Shown: in pieces, positions 33,325-41,981 of the stretch | Position numbering within the stretch: the first letter of the stretch is position 1 | Layout: the number at the start of each line of letters is the position of its first letter | From: AR12 sp036265915 | GTDB lineage: Bacteria > Methylomirabilota > Methylomirabilia > Rokubacteriales > CSP1-6 | DNA length: 64,000 bases | Assembly: GCA_036265915.1 (NCBI GenBank) | Contig: DATAOC010000013.1 | Location: 1 to 64,000 of the forward strand | Direction of reading: 5' to 3' | The notes under the pieces: generated by a model | Seen by the model: only the letters and a program-made list of their open reading frames with translations | Database searches by the model: none | What the model was told of the DNA's origin: nothing | Made by a program: the position numbers and the translations under genes

Positions 33325-34671
33325 CTAGTTACCCGCGACCACCATGCGGGCGATCTTGAGCGTGGGCGCGGAGGTGCGCTCGCGCAGCACGAGGTCGTTG
33401 CCGATGCCGTCGATGCGGTCGAACATCTCCAGCAGGTTGCCGGCGACGGTCACCTCCTCGACCGGATACGCGAGCTCTCCGTTGTCGATCCACAGGCCCG
33501 CCGCACCGCGCGAGTAGTCGCCGGTCACGCCGTTCACGCCGAAGCCGATCAGTTCGGTCACGTAGAGCCCGCTCTTCACCGAGGCGATGAGATCGCGCGG
33601 CGATGTCGAGCCGGGGAGCAGCATCAGGTTCGTCGTCCCGACGCCCACGCCGGCGCCGTCGCGCGTCGCGTGATGAGTGGACGCCAGCCCGAGCTTGCGC
33701 GCGGAGTACGTGTCGAGCAGGTACGAGCGGAGCACGCCGTCCTCGACGATGGCCGTTCGCCGCGTCGCGAGGCCCTCGCCGTCGAACGGCCGCGAGCCGA
33801 GCCCGGCCTCGATGAGCCCGTCGTCGACGAGGTTCACCGCGGCCGCGGCCACCCGCGAGCCGAGGCGCTCCAGCAGGAACGAGGCGCGACGATAGAGGCT
33901 CGGGCCACTGGCGGCGCCGGCGATGGAGCGGATCAGGCTGGCCGCGGTGTCGGGGTCGAAGATGATCGGCACCTCGGTCGTCTTCACCTTCCGGGCGCCG
34001 AGCCGCCGCAGCGCGCGCTCGGCCGCGGTGCGGCCGACGGCCTCGGGCGCCTCGAGAGCGGCGCGCCGCCGTGCTGTCGTGTACCACGAGTCGCGCTGCA
34101 TCTCGCCGTTCTGCGCCGCCACCGGCGACACCGTGATGCCGAACGACGACGTGGCGTAGCCGCGCGCGAACCCGTGCGACGTCGCGTACGCGTAGCGGGC
34201 GCGCCGATCGAAGTACTCGGCGCCCTCCGAGTTCGTGATGCGCGGATCGACGGCGAGCGCCGCCGCCTCCGCACGGCGCGCGATCTCGATCTTCTCCTCG
34301 GGCGTCAGCTCGGGCGCCTCATGATCGCTGAGCCCGAGGTCGGGCACGCGGTCGATGAGCGCCTCGGGCCCGGGCAGCCCCCCATGCGGATCCTCCGCCG
34401 TCGCTCGCGCGAGCGCGGCCGCCTCGTCGACGACGCGCTCGAGCGAGGCCTTCGAGAGATCGGACGTCGAGGCCGCCGCGGATGCGCGGCCCGCGAAGAC
34501 GCGCAGCGAGAGGCGCTGCTCGCGCGAGTGGGTGACCGTGTCGACCTGTCCGAGCCGGACCGAGGCGCTGAACGACGTCTCCTCGATGAGGAAGCCGTCG
34601 GCCGCGGTGGCGCCGCGCTCCGCTGCGCGGCGGAGCACCGAGACCAGGAGGCCGGTGTCGACCTCGCTCAC
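33325..34671 (-). CDS. TldE/PmbA homologue (second pair)
   Basis: A 448-residue TldE (PmbA) protein, without HExxxH. The N-terminal domain has the family beta-helix pattern (SASVRLGQVDTVTHSREQRLSLRVF). The barrel contains the conserved EGLATRRTAIVEDGVLRSYLLDTYSAR and the C-terminal GVNGVTGDYSRGAAGLWIDNG, both typical of classic PmbA. It overlaps the second TldD gene by four bases (ATGA), so the two products likely form the usual TldD2/TldE2 heterodimer. Confidence 0.92.
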   Translation of the reverse strand: MSEVDTGLLVSVLRRAAERGATAADGFLIEETSFSASVRLGQVDTVTHSREQRLSLRVFAGRASAAASTSDLSKASLERVVDEAAALARATAEDPHGGLPGPEALIDRVPDLGLSDHEAPELTPEEKIEIARRAEAAALAVDPRITNSEGAEYFDRRARYAYATSHGFARGYATSSFGITVSPVAAQNGEMQRDSWYTTARRRAALEAPEAVGRTAAERALRRLGARKVKTTEVPIIFDPDTAASLIRSIAGAASGPSLYRRASFLLERLGSRVAAAAVNLVDDGLIEAGLGSRPFDGEGLATRRTAIVEDGVLRSYLLDTYSARKLGLASTHHATRDGAGVGVGTTNLMLLPGSTSPRDLIASVKSGLYVTELIGFGVNGVTGDYSRGAAGLWIDNGELAYPVEEVTVAGNLLEMFDRIDGIGNDLVLRERTSAPTLKIARMVVAGN

Positions 34672-36116
34672 ACCGCCGTCCCGCCGACCGTCATCTCGTC
34701 CAGGCGGATCGTCGGCAAGCCTACGCCCACCGGCACCGACTGACCGTCCTTGCCGCAGGTGCCGATCCCTTCGTCGAGCGCCAGATCGCGACCCACCCGG
34801 CTCACGCGCGTCAGCGCATCGGGCCCGTTGCCGATCAGCGTGGCCCCCTTCACCGGCCGCGTCACCGCACCGTTCTCGATGAGATAGGCCTCGCTGGCGG
34901 AGAACACGAACTTGCCGCTCGTGATGTCGACCTGACCGCCACCAAACGAGACCGCGTAGAGGCCGCGCTGCACCGACCGTAAAATGTCCGCGGGATCGTC
35001 CTGGCCGGCCAGCATGAAGGTGTTCGTCATGCGCGGCAGCGGCGGATGCGCGAACGACTCACGCCGGCCGTTGCCCGTGGGAGCCATGCCCATGAGCCGC
35101 GCGTTGAGCCGATCTTGCAGATAGCCGCGCAGGACGCCGTTCTCGATGAGCACCGTGCGTCCGGTCGGCGTGCCCTCGTCGTCGACGTTGAGCGAGCCGC
35201 GCCGGTTGGCGATGGTGCCGTCGTCGACCACGGTCACGAGCTCGGAGGCGACCTTCTGGCCGAGGCGGCCCGAGAAGGCCGACGTTCCCTTGCGATTGAA
35301 GTCGCCCTCCAGACCGTGGCCGATTGCCTCGTGCAGCAGGATGCCCGGCCAGCCGGGCGCCAGCACGACCGTCATCGTGCCCGCCGGCGCGTCGACGGCG
35401 GAGAGCTTGAGCACGGCTTGCCGGGCTGCCTCGGACGCGAACCGCCGCCAGCGCTCCGCCTCGAGGAAGAAGTCGAACGCGACCCGCCCGCCGCCGCCGA
35501 AGGCGCCGATCTCGCGCTTGCCGTCGCTCTCCGCGATCGCCGTCACGTTCAGCCGCGTGAGCGGCCGCACGTCGCCGACGGCCCAGCCGCTGGCGGTGGC
35601 GATCAGCATGACGACGTCCTCGGACGCGAGCGTGACGATGACCTGCTTGACGCGCGGATCGCTCGCCCGGCACGCCGCATCGACCTTCCGCAGCAGATCG
35701 AGCTTGCGCGCCAGCTCGGTCACGATGGGCGGCTCGGCGAGCGTGTACAGGTCATGCGGCCGGCCGCGGCCGCCGACGGCCAGCGCGCCCGACTGGCCGG
35801 CACGGTCCGCGATGGCGCGCGCCTGCCGGGCCGCCTCCGTGAGGTTCTCGATCGAGATGTCGTCGGTGTGCGCGTACCCCGTGCGCGGTCCCGCCTGGGC
35901 CCGGACGCCCGCCCCCTGGCTCACATGACGCGACGCCTTCTTGACGACGTTCTCCTCGAGCACGAGCTCTTCGTTCACACGGTACTCGAGGTAGATATCG
36001 GCGTCGTCGACGCGGCGGGCGAGGTTGTCGCCCAGCAGCTGCTCCATCAACGCCGGCGTGACGTTGAAGCGATCGGAGAAAAACCTCTCGGGACGTCCGC
36101 GGTCCAGCTCACTCAT
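34668..36116 (-). CDS. tldD: TldD metalloprotease (second pair)
   Basis: A 482-residue TldD. The zinc site is intact: HEAIGH at about residue 261-266 and a Cys in GTCGKDGQSVP near the C-terminus. YDGTIANRRGSLNVDDEGTPT-like segment and GQKVASELVTVVDDG are typical of TldD. It cleaves small unfolded peptides together with TldE, for example CcdA and microcin B17 leader in E. coli. This is the canonical pair, clearly distinct in sequence from the pair at 10.1-13.6 kb. It opens the five-gene minus-strand operon, with a GGGGAG ribosome site. Confidence 0.93.
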   Translation of the reverse strand: MSELDRGRPERFFSDRFNVTPALMEQLLGDNLARRVDDADIYLEYRVNEELVLEENVVKKASRHVSQGAGVRAQAGPRTGYAHTDDISIENLTEAARQARAIADRAGQSGALAVGGRGRPHDLYTLAEPPIVTELARKLDLLRKVDAACRASDPRVKQVIVTLASEDVVMLIATASGWAVGDVRPLTRLNVTAIAESDGKREIGAFGGGGRVAFDFFLEAERWRRFASEAARQAVLKLSAVDAPAGTMTVVLAPGWPGILLHEAIGHGLEGDFNRKGTSAFSGRLGQKVASELVTVVDDGTIANRRGSLNVDDEGTPTGRTVLIENGVLRGYLQDRLNARLMGMAPTGNGRRESFAHPPLPRMTNTFMLAGQDDPADILRSVQRGLYAVSFGGGQVDITSGKFVFSASEAYLIENGAVTRPVKGATLIGNGPDALTRVSRVGRDLALDEGIGTCGKDGQSVPVGVGLPTIRLDEMTVGGTAV

Positions 36117-36201
36117 CGATCGTCGTGTCTCCCCTGTGGTCCACGGCGCGGTTCAATCTAACCGCCGGGCCCACGCCAACCCAAGCTTTTCGCGCATTCT
36201 G

Positions 36202-36207
36202 ATTGTA
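36202..36207 (-). promoter_or_regulatory. Possible -10 box for the TldD operon
   Basis: TACAAT on the minus strand lies 85 bases upstream of the TldD ATG. The surrounding 36117-36224 gap is the only AT-richer space in this stretch and also holds the end of the BtuF-like gene with a GC hairpin. No convincing -35 was found. Confidence 0.35.
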
Positions 36208-36224
36208 GCCGCCCCGGCAACCGT

Positions 36225-37025
36225 TCAGCCGGACTGAAACTCCTGAATTAGTTCGTGCATTCGCCGCAGACCGTGCATCAGCGACGGCCCGGGAGACAGC
36301 ACGTCCTCGCCGGCGATCTCGTAGATCCGTCCCGCGCGCACGGCGGACACACCGGACCAGCCCTCTCGCGCGGCAATCGCCGCGCGGTCCACGGGCTTGC
36401 CGCACCAGGACGCGAAGACGATCTCGGGGTCCCGGCGCGCCACCTCCTCGGCGCTGACGATGCGCTCCTGCGCCCGCCCGCGCTCGCGCAGCTCGGCGAA
36501 CACGTCGCGGCCGCCGGCGATGTCGATCAGCTCGGAGACCCAGCAGATTCCGGCGATGAGCGGGTCCATCCACTCCTCGAAATAGACGCGCGGCCGGTCC
36601 GGCCACACCGATGAGTACTCGCGGACCTGCGTGATCTCGTCGCGAATGTCCGCGATGACGTCGCGGGCGGCCGCCTCGCAGCCGAGGGCGCCGCCGATCA
36701 GCAGGATGGTGCCGAGCACCTCGTCGAGCGAGCGCTGGTTGGTGCACAGCACCGTCGTGCCCGCCTCGATGAGCTCGGCCACGACCTCCCGCTGCAGGTC
36801 CGAGAACGCAAGGACCAGATCCGGCTCGAGCGCCAGGATCTTGTCGACGCGGAACGTGGTGAAGCCACCGACCCGGGCCTTCTCGCGCACCGGCTCGGGC
36901 CGCCGCGCGGTTCCCGGCACGCCGACGACACGATCGCCGGCGCCGACCATGTACGCGATCTCCGCCGTCTCCGCGGTGAGGCAGACGATGCGCTGCGGGA
37001 AGTCGACGGCGGCGGCGCCGTACAT
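36225..37025 (-). CDS. BtuF/FecB-like periplasmic-binding-type protein without signal peptide
   Basis: A 266-residue helical-backbone binding protein (PBP class III). It starts with MYGAAAVDFPQRIVCLTAETAEIAYMVG and contains VVGVPG, a Pro/Glu region and LEPDLVLAFSDLQ, all typical of vitamin B12 or siderophore binding proteins. There is no signal peptide or lipobox, so it may be cytosolic or use a missed upstream start. The ATG shares one base with the preceding stop. No ABC permease or ATPase is near. It closes the thi operon readthrough series; a link to thiamine or corrinoids is only suggestive. Confidence 0.82.
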   Translation of the reverse strand: MYGAAAVDFPQRIVCLTAETAEIAYMVGAGDRVVGVPGTARRPEPVREKARVGGFTTFRVDKILALEPDLVLAFSDLQREVVAELIEAGTTVLCTNQRSLDEVLGTILLIGGALGCEAAARDVIADIRDEITQVREYSSVWPDRPRVYFEEWMDPLIAGICWVSELIDIAGGRDVFAELRERGRAQERIVSAEEVARRDPEIVFASWCGKPVDRAAIAAREGWSGVSAVRAGRIYEIAGEDVLSPGPSLMHGLRRMHELIQEFQSG

Positions 37026-37594
37026 CAGCGCGCCGGCAGCCCGGCGAACGTGAGCACGACGAGCAGGAGGTCGTACGCCTCGGGCAGCGCGCTCGGCAGC
37101 CAGTCGCCCTCGGGCGCGATCTCCACGCCTCGCTCGTCGAACGCGTGACCGTCCATCACTCCACTGGCCTCCGGATCGAGCCGGTATCGGCGCCGCCCGC
37201 GGTCGTCGTAGAACACCACCGGCGTGCTGACTCGCCCGGCCGAGAACGCGCCCTCCGCCAGCGTCCGGCCATTCTCGTACCAGGCGACGAGGCGCCCATG
37301 GGGCACGCCGGCGTCGAAATCCAGCTCGCCCGCGCGCCGCCCGCTCGGCCACCAGGCGCGCCAGCGACCGGTCGGCCGGTCATCATGATATGTGCCGTCC
37401 ACCCGGAACCCGCGCGCGTGAAACCTCGCCTCACCTTCTCGCGCGCCGCCGGCGCCCGTGCACCAGTCCGCCTGCCCGTCCGGCCATGTCCGCGTCACGG
37501 GCCCGCCAGCGGCGCCGCACGCCAGCGGCGGCTCCGACGGCGGGGTCAGCCCCGCGCAGCCCGACACCGCCAGCGTGGCGGCGACGCCGAGCAC
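37025..37594 (-). CDS. MORN-repeat lipoprotein
   Basis: About 189 residues. Residues 1-13 form a short lipoprotein signal with lipobox (AVSGC). The mature part has MORN_2-type repeats such as GRWRAWWPSGRRAGELDF, VPHGRLVAWYENGRTLAEG, which commonly act as membrane-associated or protein-binding modules; a C-terminal hydrophobic stretch (YDLLLVVLTFAG) follows. Start uncertain: GTG 37594 gives a signal without a basic region, while the frame continues upstream with two Arg residues to a CTA that overlaps the preceding TAG. Function unknown. Confidence 0.72.
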   Translation of the reverse strand: MLGVAATLAVSGCAGLTPPSEPPLACGAAGGPVTRTWPDGQADWCTGAGGAREGEARFHARGFRVDGTYHDDRPTGRWRAWWPSGRRAGELDFDAGVPHGRLVAWYENGRTLAEGAFSAGRVSTPVVFYDDRGRRRYRLDPEASGVMDGHAFDERGVEIAPEGDWLPSALPEAYDLLLVVLTFAGLPAR

Positions 37595-37614
37595 GACCGC
37601 GGCTCGCCGCGCGG

Positions 37615-38943
37615 CTAGCCCTCGAAGGTTTCGCGTCGCGCCAGCCCGCGCTGGAACGCGAGGTACTGCTCCCGCGTCATCGGCGGCTTCGCCGACTTCA
37701 AGACCTCGCGGGCACCGCGCGCGCCGTCGCCGAGCAGATCGATGGCCATCGCCGCCAGCGCCTTCGCCTGCGTCACGTAGGCGAGCCTGGCGTCCGCGAT
37801 GCGGTAGTCCGCGGCGTGACCGCTGCCGGTGGCCCCGCCTATATAAGGATGCAGCACCGGCATCACCATGCTGAGGTCCCCCATGTCGGTGGAGCCGGTG
37901 CGGTGGCCGATCCGCCGGTAGTGCTCGGCGCCGACGAGCTCGGCCGCCGTGCGCTCGAAGAACCGCGCCATCGTCGCGTCGCACGTCATCGGCATGTAGC
38001 CGGGGAGCGTCTCGATTTCCACCCGTGCCCCCAGCGCCAGCGCGCCCGCCTTGAACGCGCGGTCGACCTTCTTCTGCGCGTCCAGGATGGCGTCCACCGT
38101 GCGGCCGCGCACGTACGTCTCCAGCCGCACCTCACCCGGGATGACGTTCACCTGCGAGCCGCCGTGCGTGATGATCGGATGCACGCGGATCGTGTCCTCG
38201 TCGAGAAACGTCTCGCGGATGGCGTTCACGGCGCTGAGGCCGATCTGTGCGGCATACAGGGCGTTGACCCCGAGATGGGGGGCGCCGCCGGCGTGCGACG
38301 CCTTGCCGACGTACCGGATCGTTTTCACGATGCAGCCGTTGTTCGACACCGGCACGCCCGCCTTGCCGTCCTCGGCGCGCGACGTCATGTGGATCATCAT
38401 CGACAGGTCGACGTCGTCGAACTCGCCGAGCCGCAGCAGCTCCGGCTTGCCGCCCAGGAATTCCAGCTTCCCCGCGCGCGCCTGCGCCACCCGCCATTCG
38501 ATGTCACCGTACTCCTCCGCCGGCACCGCGAAGAAGACGAGCCGGCCGCTCAGCGCCTCGAGCGCGTGCGCGTCGACGAGGCCCATGGCGGCGCCCATCA
38601 GCGCCGCGACCTGCGCGTTGTGTCCGCACGCGTGCGCGGCACCGGTGGCGGGATCGCCATCCGGATGACCGGCGACGACGAGCGCGTCGAGCTCTCCGAG
38701 CAGCGCGAACGTCGGGCCGTCGCCGGCGCGCCCCGGCGCATCTGCGCGGACGCCGGTGAGGGCCAGGCCCGAGCGCGGCTTCAGGCCGAGTCCCGCCAGC
38801 GTCTCCTCGACGAGCCGGGCCGTCTTCACTTCCTTGAAGCCCAGCTCGGGATGCCGGCGGATGCTCTCGCCGATGCCCACGATGGCCTCCGCCCGCCGAT
38901 CGATCGCCGCGTACACCCGCTGCTTCAGCTCGGACGCGTCCAT
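37615..38943 (-). CDS. M20D-family amidohydrolase (AbgB/hippurate-hydrolase-like)
   Basis: A 442-residue metallo-amidohydrolase. The metal site includes HACGHNAQVAALMGAA (HxxGH), AEEYGD (Glu base) and HMTSRA; the lid domain (about 185-300) has SHAGGAPHLGVNAL. Family members cleave N-acyl or aminobenzoyl amino acids. Because it lies in the TPP-riboswitch operon 19 bases after thiO, a thiamine-salvage role similar to that of M20 deformylase YlmB is possible, but it belongs to a different M20 subgroup, so this is inference. GGGGAA ribosome site. Confidence 0.9.
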   Translation of the reverse strand: MDASELKQRVYAAIDRRAEAIVGIGESIRRHPELGFKEVKTARLVEETLAGLGLKPRSGLALTGVRADAPGRAGDGPTFALLGELDALVVAGHPDGDPATGAAHACGHNAQVAALMGAAMGLVDAHALEALSGRLVFFAVPAEEYGDIEWRVAQARAGKLEFLGGKPELLRLGEFDDVDLSMMIHMTSRAEDGKAGVPVSNNGCIVKTIRYVGKASHAGGAPHLGVNALYAAQIGLSAVNAIRETFLDEDTIRVHPIITHGGSQVNVIPGEVRLETYVRGRTVDAILDAQKKVDRAFKAGALALGARVEIETLPGYMPMTCDATMARFFERTAAELVGAEHYRRIGHRTGSTDMGDLSMVMPVLHPYIGGATGSGHAADYRIADARLAYVTQAKALAAMAIDLLGDGARGAREVLKSAKPPMTREQYLAFQRGLARRETFEG

Positions 38944-38962
38944 GGTCGTTCCCCTTTCGGCG

Positions 38963-40084
38963 CTATTCTCGCCCGGCGCGGGCGGTCCTGACGAGCCGTG
39001 CCGCCAGGAAGTCGTCGACGTCGACGCCGGGCGCGCCGCTCGTCAGCCAGGCGGTCATGAGCCGCGCGGTGATCGGCGCGAGCAGGATTCCGTTGCGATA
39101 GTGACCGGTGGCGACCCACAGGCCGTCGACACCGGGCCACGGGCCGAGCACCGGGAGACTGTCCGGCAGCCATGGCCGGAAGCCCGACCACGTCCGCGCG
39201 ATGGGCAACCCGGTCAGCGCCGGGCAGAGATCGATGGCGGCCGACAGGAGGCCTGCGATGCCGCCCGCGGTCACCGCTCGCTGGAAACCGACACGCTCCA
39301 CGGTGGCGCCGACCAGCAGCTCACCCGACGGCCGCGGCACCAGATACACGCCGTCGCCGTGCACGCAGTGACTGAGAACCGGCGGGACGTGCCCGAGCGC
39401 CAGCATCTGACCACGCTTGGGCTCGATCGGCAGGCGCTGGCCGAACGAGGCGACGAGCTCGCCCGTCCAGGCGCCGGCGGCGACGACGACGGCGTCGGCC
39501 TCCCAGAGCTCACCCTCGGCCATCACACCGCGCGCGCGGCCCGCTTCGACCGGCACCCGGCTCACCGCCGTGCCCGCGTGCAGCGCCACGCCGGCCGCGA
39601 CCGCCGCCTGCGCGTAGGCCACGACCAGGCGCTGGTTGTTGACCCAGTGATCGCCGCGCACGAACATCGCGCCGCGGACGCGGCTCGAGAGCGACGGCTC
39701 GTGGTTGCGGACGTCGGCGGTGTCCCACGCCTCGATGCCGTACTCCGGCACCACGCGCTCGCCCGCGCGCGCTTCCGCGCGGCGGACGTCCTCGGCGCTG
39801 AAGAGCGGATAGATCGTGCCGCGCGTGACGTACTCCACGTCGATACCGGTCAGCTCGCGCAACTCCTCGACGACGGTGGGATAGAGCCGCCAGCTGGCGA
39901 GCGCCAGCCGCGCATACGCGGAGTCGGGCGAGTCGCTGAGCGGAGCCAGGATCCCGGCCGCGGCGCCCGATGCCTCGGCGCCCGGCGTCGCGCGCTCGAA
40001 CAGCGTCACCGCACAGCCGGCGCGCGCCAGCTCCCAGGCCGTCGCGCAGCCGATGATGCCGCCGCCGACGACGGCGACCTTCAT
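38963..40084 (-). CDS. thiO: Glycine oxidase ThiO
   Basis: A 373-residue flavoprotein that oxidises glycine to iminoacetate (dehydroglycine) for thiazole synthesis under oxygen. The N-terminal FAD site is VVGGGIIGCATAWELA, with the FAD end motif near LWVATGHYRNGILLAP. It replaces the anaerobic ThiH, so the host makes thiazole aerobically. ATG overlaps the thiE stop by four bases (ATGA). Confidence 0.92.
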   Translation of the reverse strand: MKVAVVGGGIIGCATAWELARAGCAVTLFERATPGAEASGAAAGILAPLSDSPDSAYARLALASWRLYPTVVEELRELTGIDVEYVTRGTIYPLFSAEDVRRAEARAGERVVPEYGIEAWDTADVRNHEPSLSSRVRGAMFVRGDHWVNNQRLVVAYAQAAVAAGVALHAGTAVSRVPVEAGRARGVMAEGELWEADAVVVAAGAWTGELVASFGQRLPIEPKRGQMLALGHVPPVLSHCVHGDGVYLVPRPSGELLVGATVERVGFQRAVTAGGIAGLLSAAIDLCPALTGLPIARTWSGFRPWLPDSLPVLGPWPGVDGLWVATGHYRNGILLAPITARLMTAWLTSGAPGVDVDDFLAARLVRTARAGRE

Positions 40085-40704
40085 GCCGCCGCCAGCGCGT
40101 CCAGGAAGCGCCGCGTCGCGTCGGCCGGCGAGTCGGTGTCCAGGATGGCCGCGATGGCCGCCACGCCGGCCGCGCCGGCCGCCCGCACGGCGCCCACGCG
40201 CGCGGGCGTGATGCCGCCGATGGCCACCACCGGCACCCGCACCGCGGAGGCGACCTTGGCCAGGCGGTCGAGGCCCTGCGGGGCGCCCCAGCGTCGCTTC
40301 GACGGCGTGTCGTACACGGGACCGAACACGATCCAGTCGGCGCCGCGCACCTCGGCGTCGATCGCGTCCTCGAGCGAATGGACGGAGGCGCCCACGGCCA
40401 GGCGCGTCCCCGCGATTCTGCGGATGTGGTCGACGGGCAGCGAGGCGTGGGTGCGCTGCACGCCGTCGGCGCCGACGGCGAGCGCGACGTCGACCCGGTC
40501 GTTGACGACGAGCCGCGCGCCGTGCGCGCGCGTCAGCTCGCGCAGCCGGTGGCACAGCGTCGCGAGATCCGCGGCGCCGAGGTCCTTCTCGCGCGCCTGC
40601 ACGGCCGGCAGCCCGGCCGCCAGGCACTCGCTCACGACGGCGGCCAGCTCACGGCCGCGCGTGTGGGTACGGTCGGTGACGAGCGTGAGGCTCAGGTGGT
40701 CCAA
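40081..40704 (-). CDS. thiE: Thiamine phosphate synthase ThiE
   Basis: A 207-residue TIM barrel that couples HMP-PP to thiazole phosphate. The substrate loop is present (LVTDRT near the N-terminus, VQAREKDL, LVVNDRVDVALAVGADGVQ, FGPVYDTPSK, and the C-terminal GGI motif VVAIGGITPA). It overlaps thiG by 13 bases and thiO by four, so all three are translationally coupled. Confidence 0.93.
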   Translation of the reverse strand: MDHLSLTLVTDRTHTRGRELAAVVSECLAAGLPAVQAREKDLGAADLATLCHRLRELTRAHGARLVVNDRVDVALAVGADGVQRTHASLPVDHIRRIAGTRLAVGASVHSLEDAIDAEVRGADWIVFGPVYDTPSKRRWGAPQGLDRLAKVASAVRVPVVAIGGITPARVGAVRAAGAAGVAAIAAILDTDSPADATRRFLDALAAA

Positions 40705-41474
40705 TCCGGCAGGCCCTCGAGCGGCGAGGACGCTGTCGCGTACAGCTTCTTGCCGATGCGCCCCGCGCGGTGCGCGAGCCGTCCGGCCTCGACGGCCAGG
40801 CGCATGGCACGCGCCATGGCCACCGGATCCTGCGCGCCCGCGATGGCAGTGTTCATCAGCACGCCGTCGACGCCGAGCTCCATGGCGATCGCCGCGTCCG
40901 AGGCGGTGCCGACGCCGGCGTCCACGATCACGGGCACCGACACCGTCTCCAGGATGATCTTGATGTTGTAGGGATTGCGGATGCCGAGCCCGGACCCGAT
41001 CGGCGCGCCGAGCGGCATGACGCAGGCGGCGCCCGCGTCCTCGAGGCGCTTGGCGACCACGGGATCGTCGTTCGTGTACGGCATCACGGTGAAGCCCTCG
41101 CGCGCCAGTGTCTTCGTGGCTTCCAGCAGACCCTGCACGTCGGGGAACAGCGTGCGCGCGTCGCCGATGACCTCGAGCTTCACCATCTCGCCGAGACCCG
41201 CCTCGCGCGCAAGATACGCCGTGCGCACCGCCTCGTCCGCGGTGTAGCAGCCGGCGGTGTTGGGCAGCAGCGTGAAGCGGGCGGTATCGATGAAGTCGAG
41301 GATCGAGTCACCGGCGCCGGGCAGGCTCACGCGGCGGACGGCCACCGTGACCAGCTGCGCGCCCGACTCCTCGTGCGCCTGGCGCATGATGTCGTGGGAG
41401 GAGTACTTGCCGGTGCCCACGATGAGGCGCGAGGAGAACTCCTTGCCGCCCAGAACCAGATTCGTGTCGTACAT
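40692..41474 (-). CDS. thiG: Thiazole synthase ThiG
   Basis: A 260-residue ThiG. It joins DXP, dehydroglycine and the sulfur carried by ThiS thiocarboxylate into the thiazole phosphate. The Schiff-base Lys is in VKLEVIGD, and GTGKY, NTAGCYTADEAVRTA and the phosphate-binding GAPIGSGLGI are all typical. Two bases after the thiS stop; the end overlaps thiE. Confidence 0.94.
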   Translation of the reverse strand: MYDTNLVLGGKEFSSRLIVGTGKYSSHDIMRQAHEESGAQLVTVAVRRVSLPGAGDSILDFIDTARFTLLPNTAGCYTADEAVRTAYLAREAGLGEMVKLEVIGDARTLFPDVQGLLEATKTLAREGFTVMPYTNDDPVVAKRLEDAGAACVMPLGAPIGSGLGIRNPYNIKIILETVSVPVIVDAGVGTASDAAIAMELGVDGVLMNTAIAGAQDPVAMARAMRLAVEAGRLAHRAGRIGKKLYATASSPLEGLPDWTT

Positions 41475-41476
41475 GA

Positions 41477-41677
41477 CTACCCGCCTCCCATCGGTCGGAC
41501 GATCTCCACCCGGTCGCCGGCGCGCAGCACGGTGGCGCCGTACGCGCTCTTCGGCGTGATGTCGCGATTGACGGCGACCGCGGTGTACTCGCGCTTCACG
41601 CCGAGCTGGGCGAGGAGCCCGTCGACGCTGAGCCCGTCCGCCACTTCCATGTCCCTGCCGTTGACGACGATCTTCAT
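41477..41677 (-). CDS. thiS: Sulfur carrier protein ThiS
   Basis: A 66-residue ubiquitin-like protein: MKIVVNGRD at the start, TVAVNRDI and a terminal GGG after VRPM. ThiF adenylates the C-terminal Gly, which then carries thiocarboxylate. No thiF in the window. ATG 41677, with only a weak ribosome site, downstream of the TPP riboswitch; the terminal GGAG sits inside a strong hairpin, so access may be riboswitch-controlled. Confidence 0.9.
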   Translation of the reverse strand: MKIVVNGRDMEVADGLSVDGLLAQLGVKREYTAVAVNRDITPKSAYGATVLRAGDRVEIVRPMGGG

Positions 41678-41686
41678 GAACACAAA

Positions 41687-41712
41687 CGGCCGCTCCCGTG
41701 AGGGTGCGGCCG
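41687..41712 (-). terminator. Riboswitch expression-platform hairpin before thiS
   Basis: On the minus strand CGGCCGC (41706-41712) pairs perfectly with GCGGCCG (41687-41693) around an inner CCC/GGG stem with TCAC loop, then TTTGTG. It can act as a terminator or hide the GGGAG that would serve as ribosome site for thiS. U-tract is weak. Confidence 0.5.
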
Positions 41713-41725
41713 CAAGCATCCCATG

Positions 41726-41818
41726 CGCCGTGTTCCCTTCGCCCGCATTACCGGGATCAGGTTCGAGGGGTCCCGGGCCGCACCCGGTTCTCAGGAATCC
41801 TCCCCCCACGACGACGGA
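41726..41818 (-). promoter_or_regulatory. TPP (thi-box) riboswitch
   Basis: The minus-strand leader contains the conserved TPP aptamer: CTGAGA in the first arm, ACCC.CTCGAACCTGAT in the second, then GGTAATGC and GCGAAGGGAA before the closing stem. It should repress thiSGEO and downstream genes when TPP is abundant. The transcript likely begins near 41816, after TATACT at 41823-41828. Confidence 0.93.
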
Positions 41819-41822
41819 GCGA

Positions 41823-41828
41823 AGTATA
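41823..41828 (-). promoter_or_regulatory. -10 box of the thi operon
   Basis: TATACT on the minus strand, just ahead of the riboswitch aptamer, with a poor -35 (TGGGAA) 17 bases upstream. The start would be near 41816, giving a leader of about 140 bases. Confidence 0.5.
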
Positions 41829-41981
41829 GCACCGCGGCGATTGACTTCCCAGGCGACGCAGTGGTACTTAGTCCGCCACCTGTCCCGTCCGCTCCCGCCG
41901 TACAGGGGGTGACCTGGCGCGACGACTTTCGGTGCTCCGCGGCCTCCACGACGCCACCACGCTGCCCACAGGAGTGTGACC

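Noticed and set aside
41755..41772. tRNA T-arm-like GGTTCGAGG
   Set aside because: It is the conserved TPP riboswitch segment; no acceptor stem or anticodon arm is present. No tRNA or rRNA was recognised anywhere by eye, though tRNAscan was not run.
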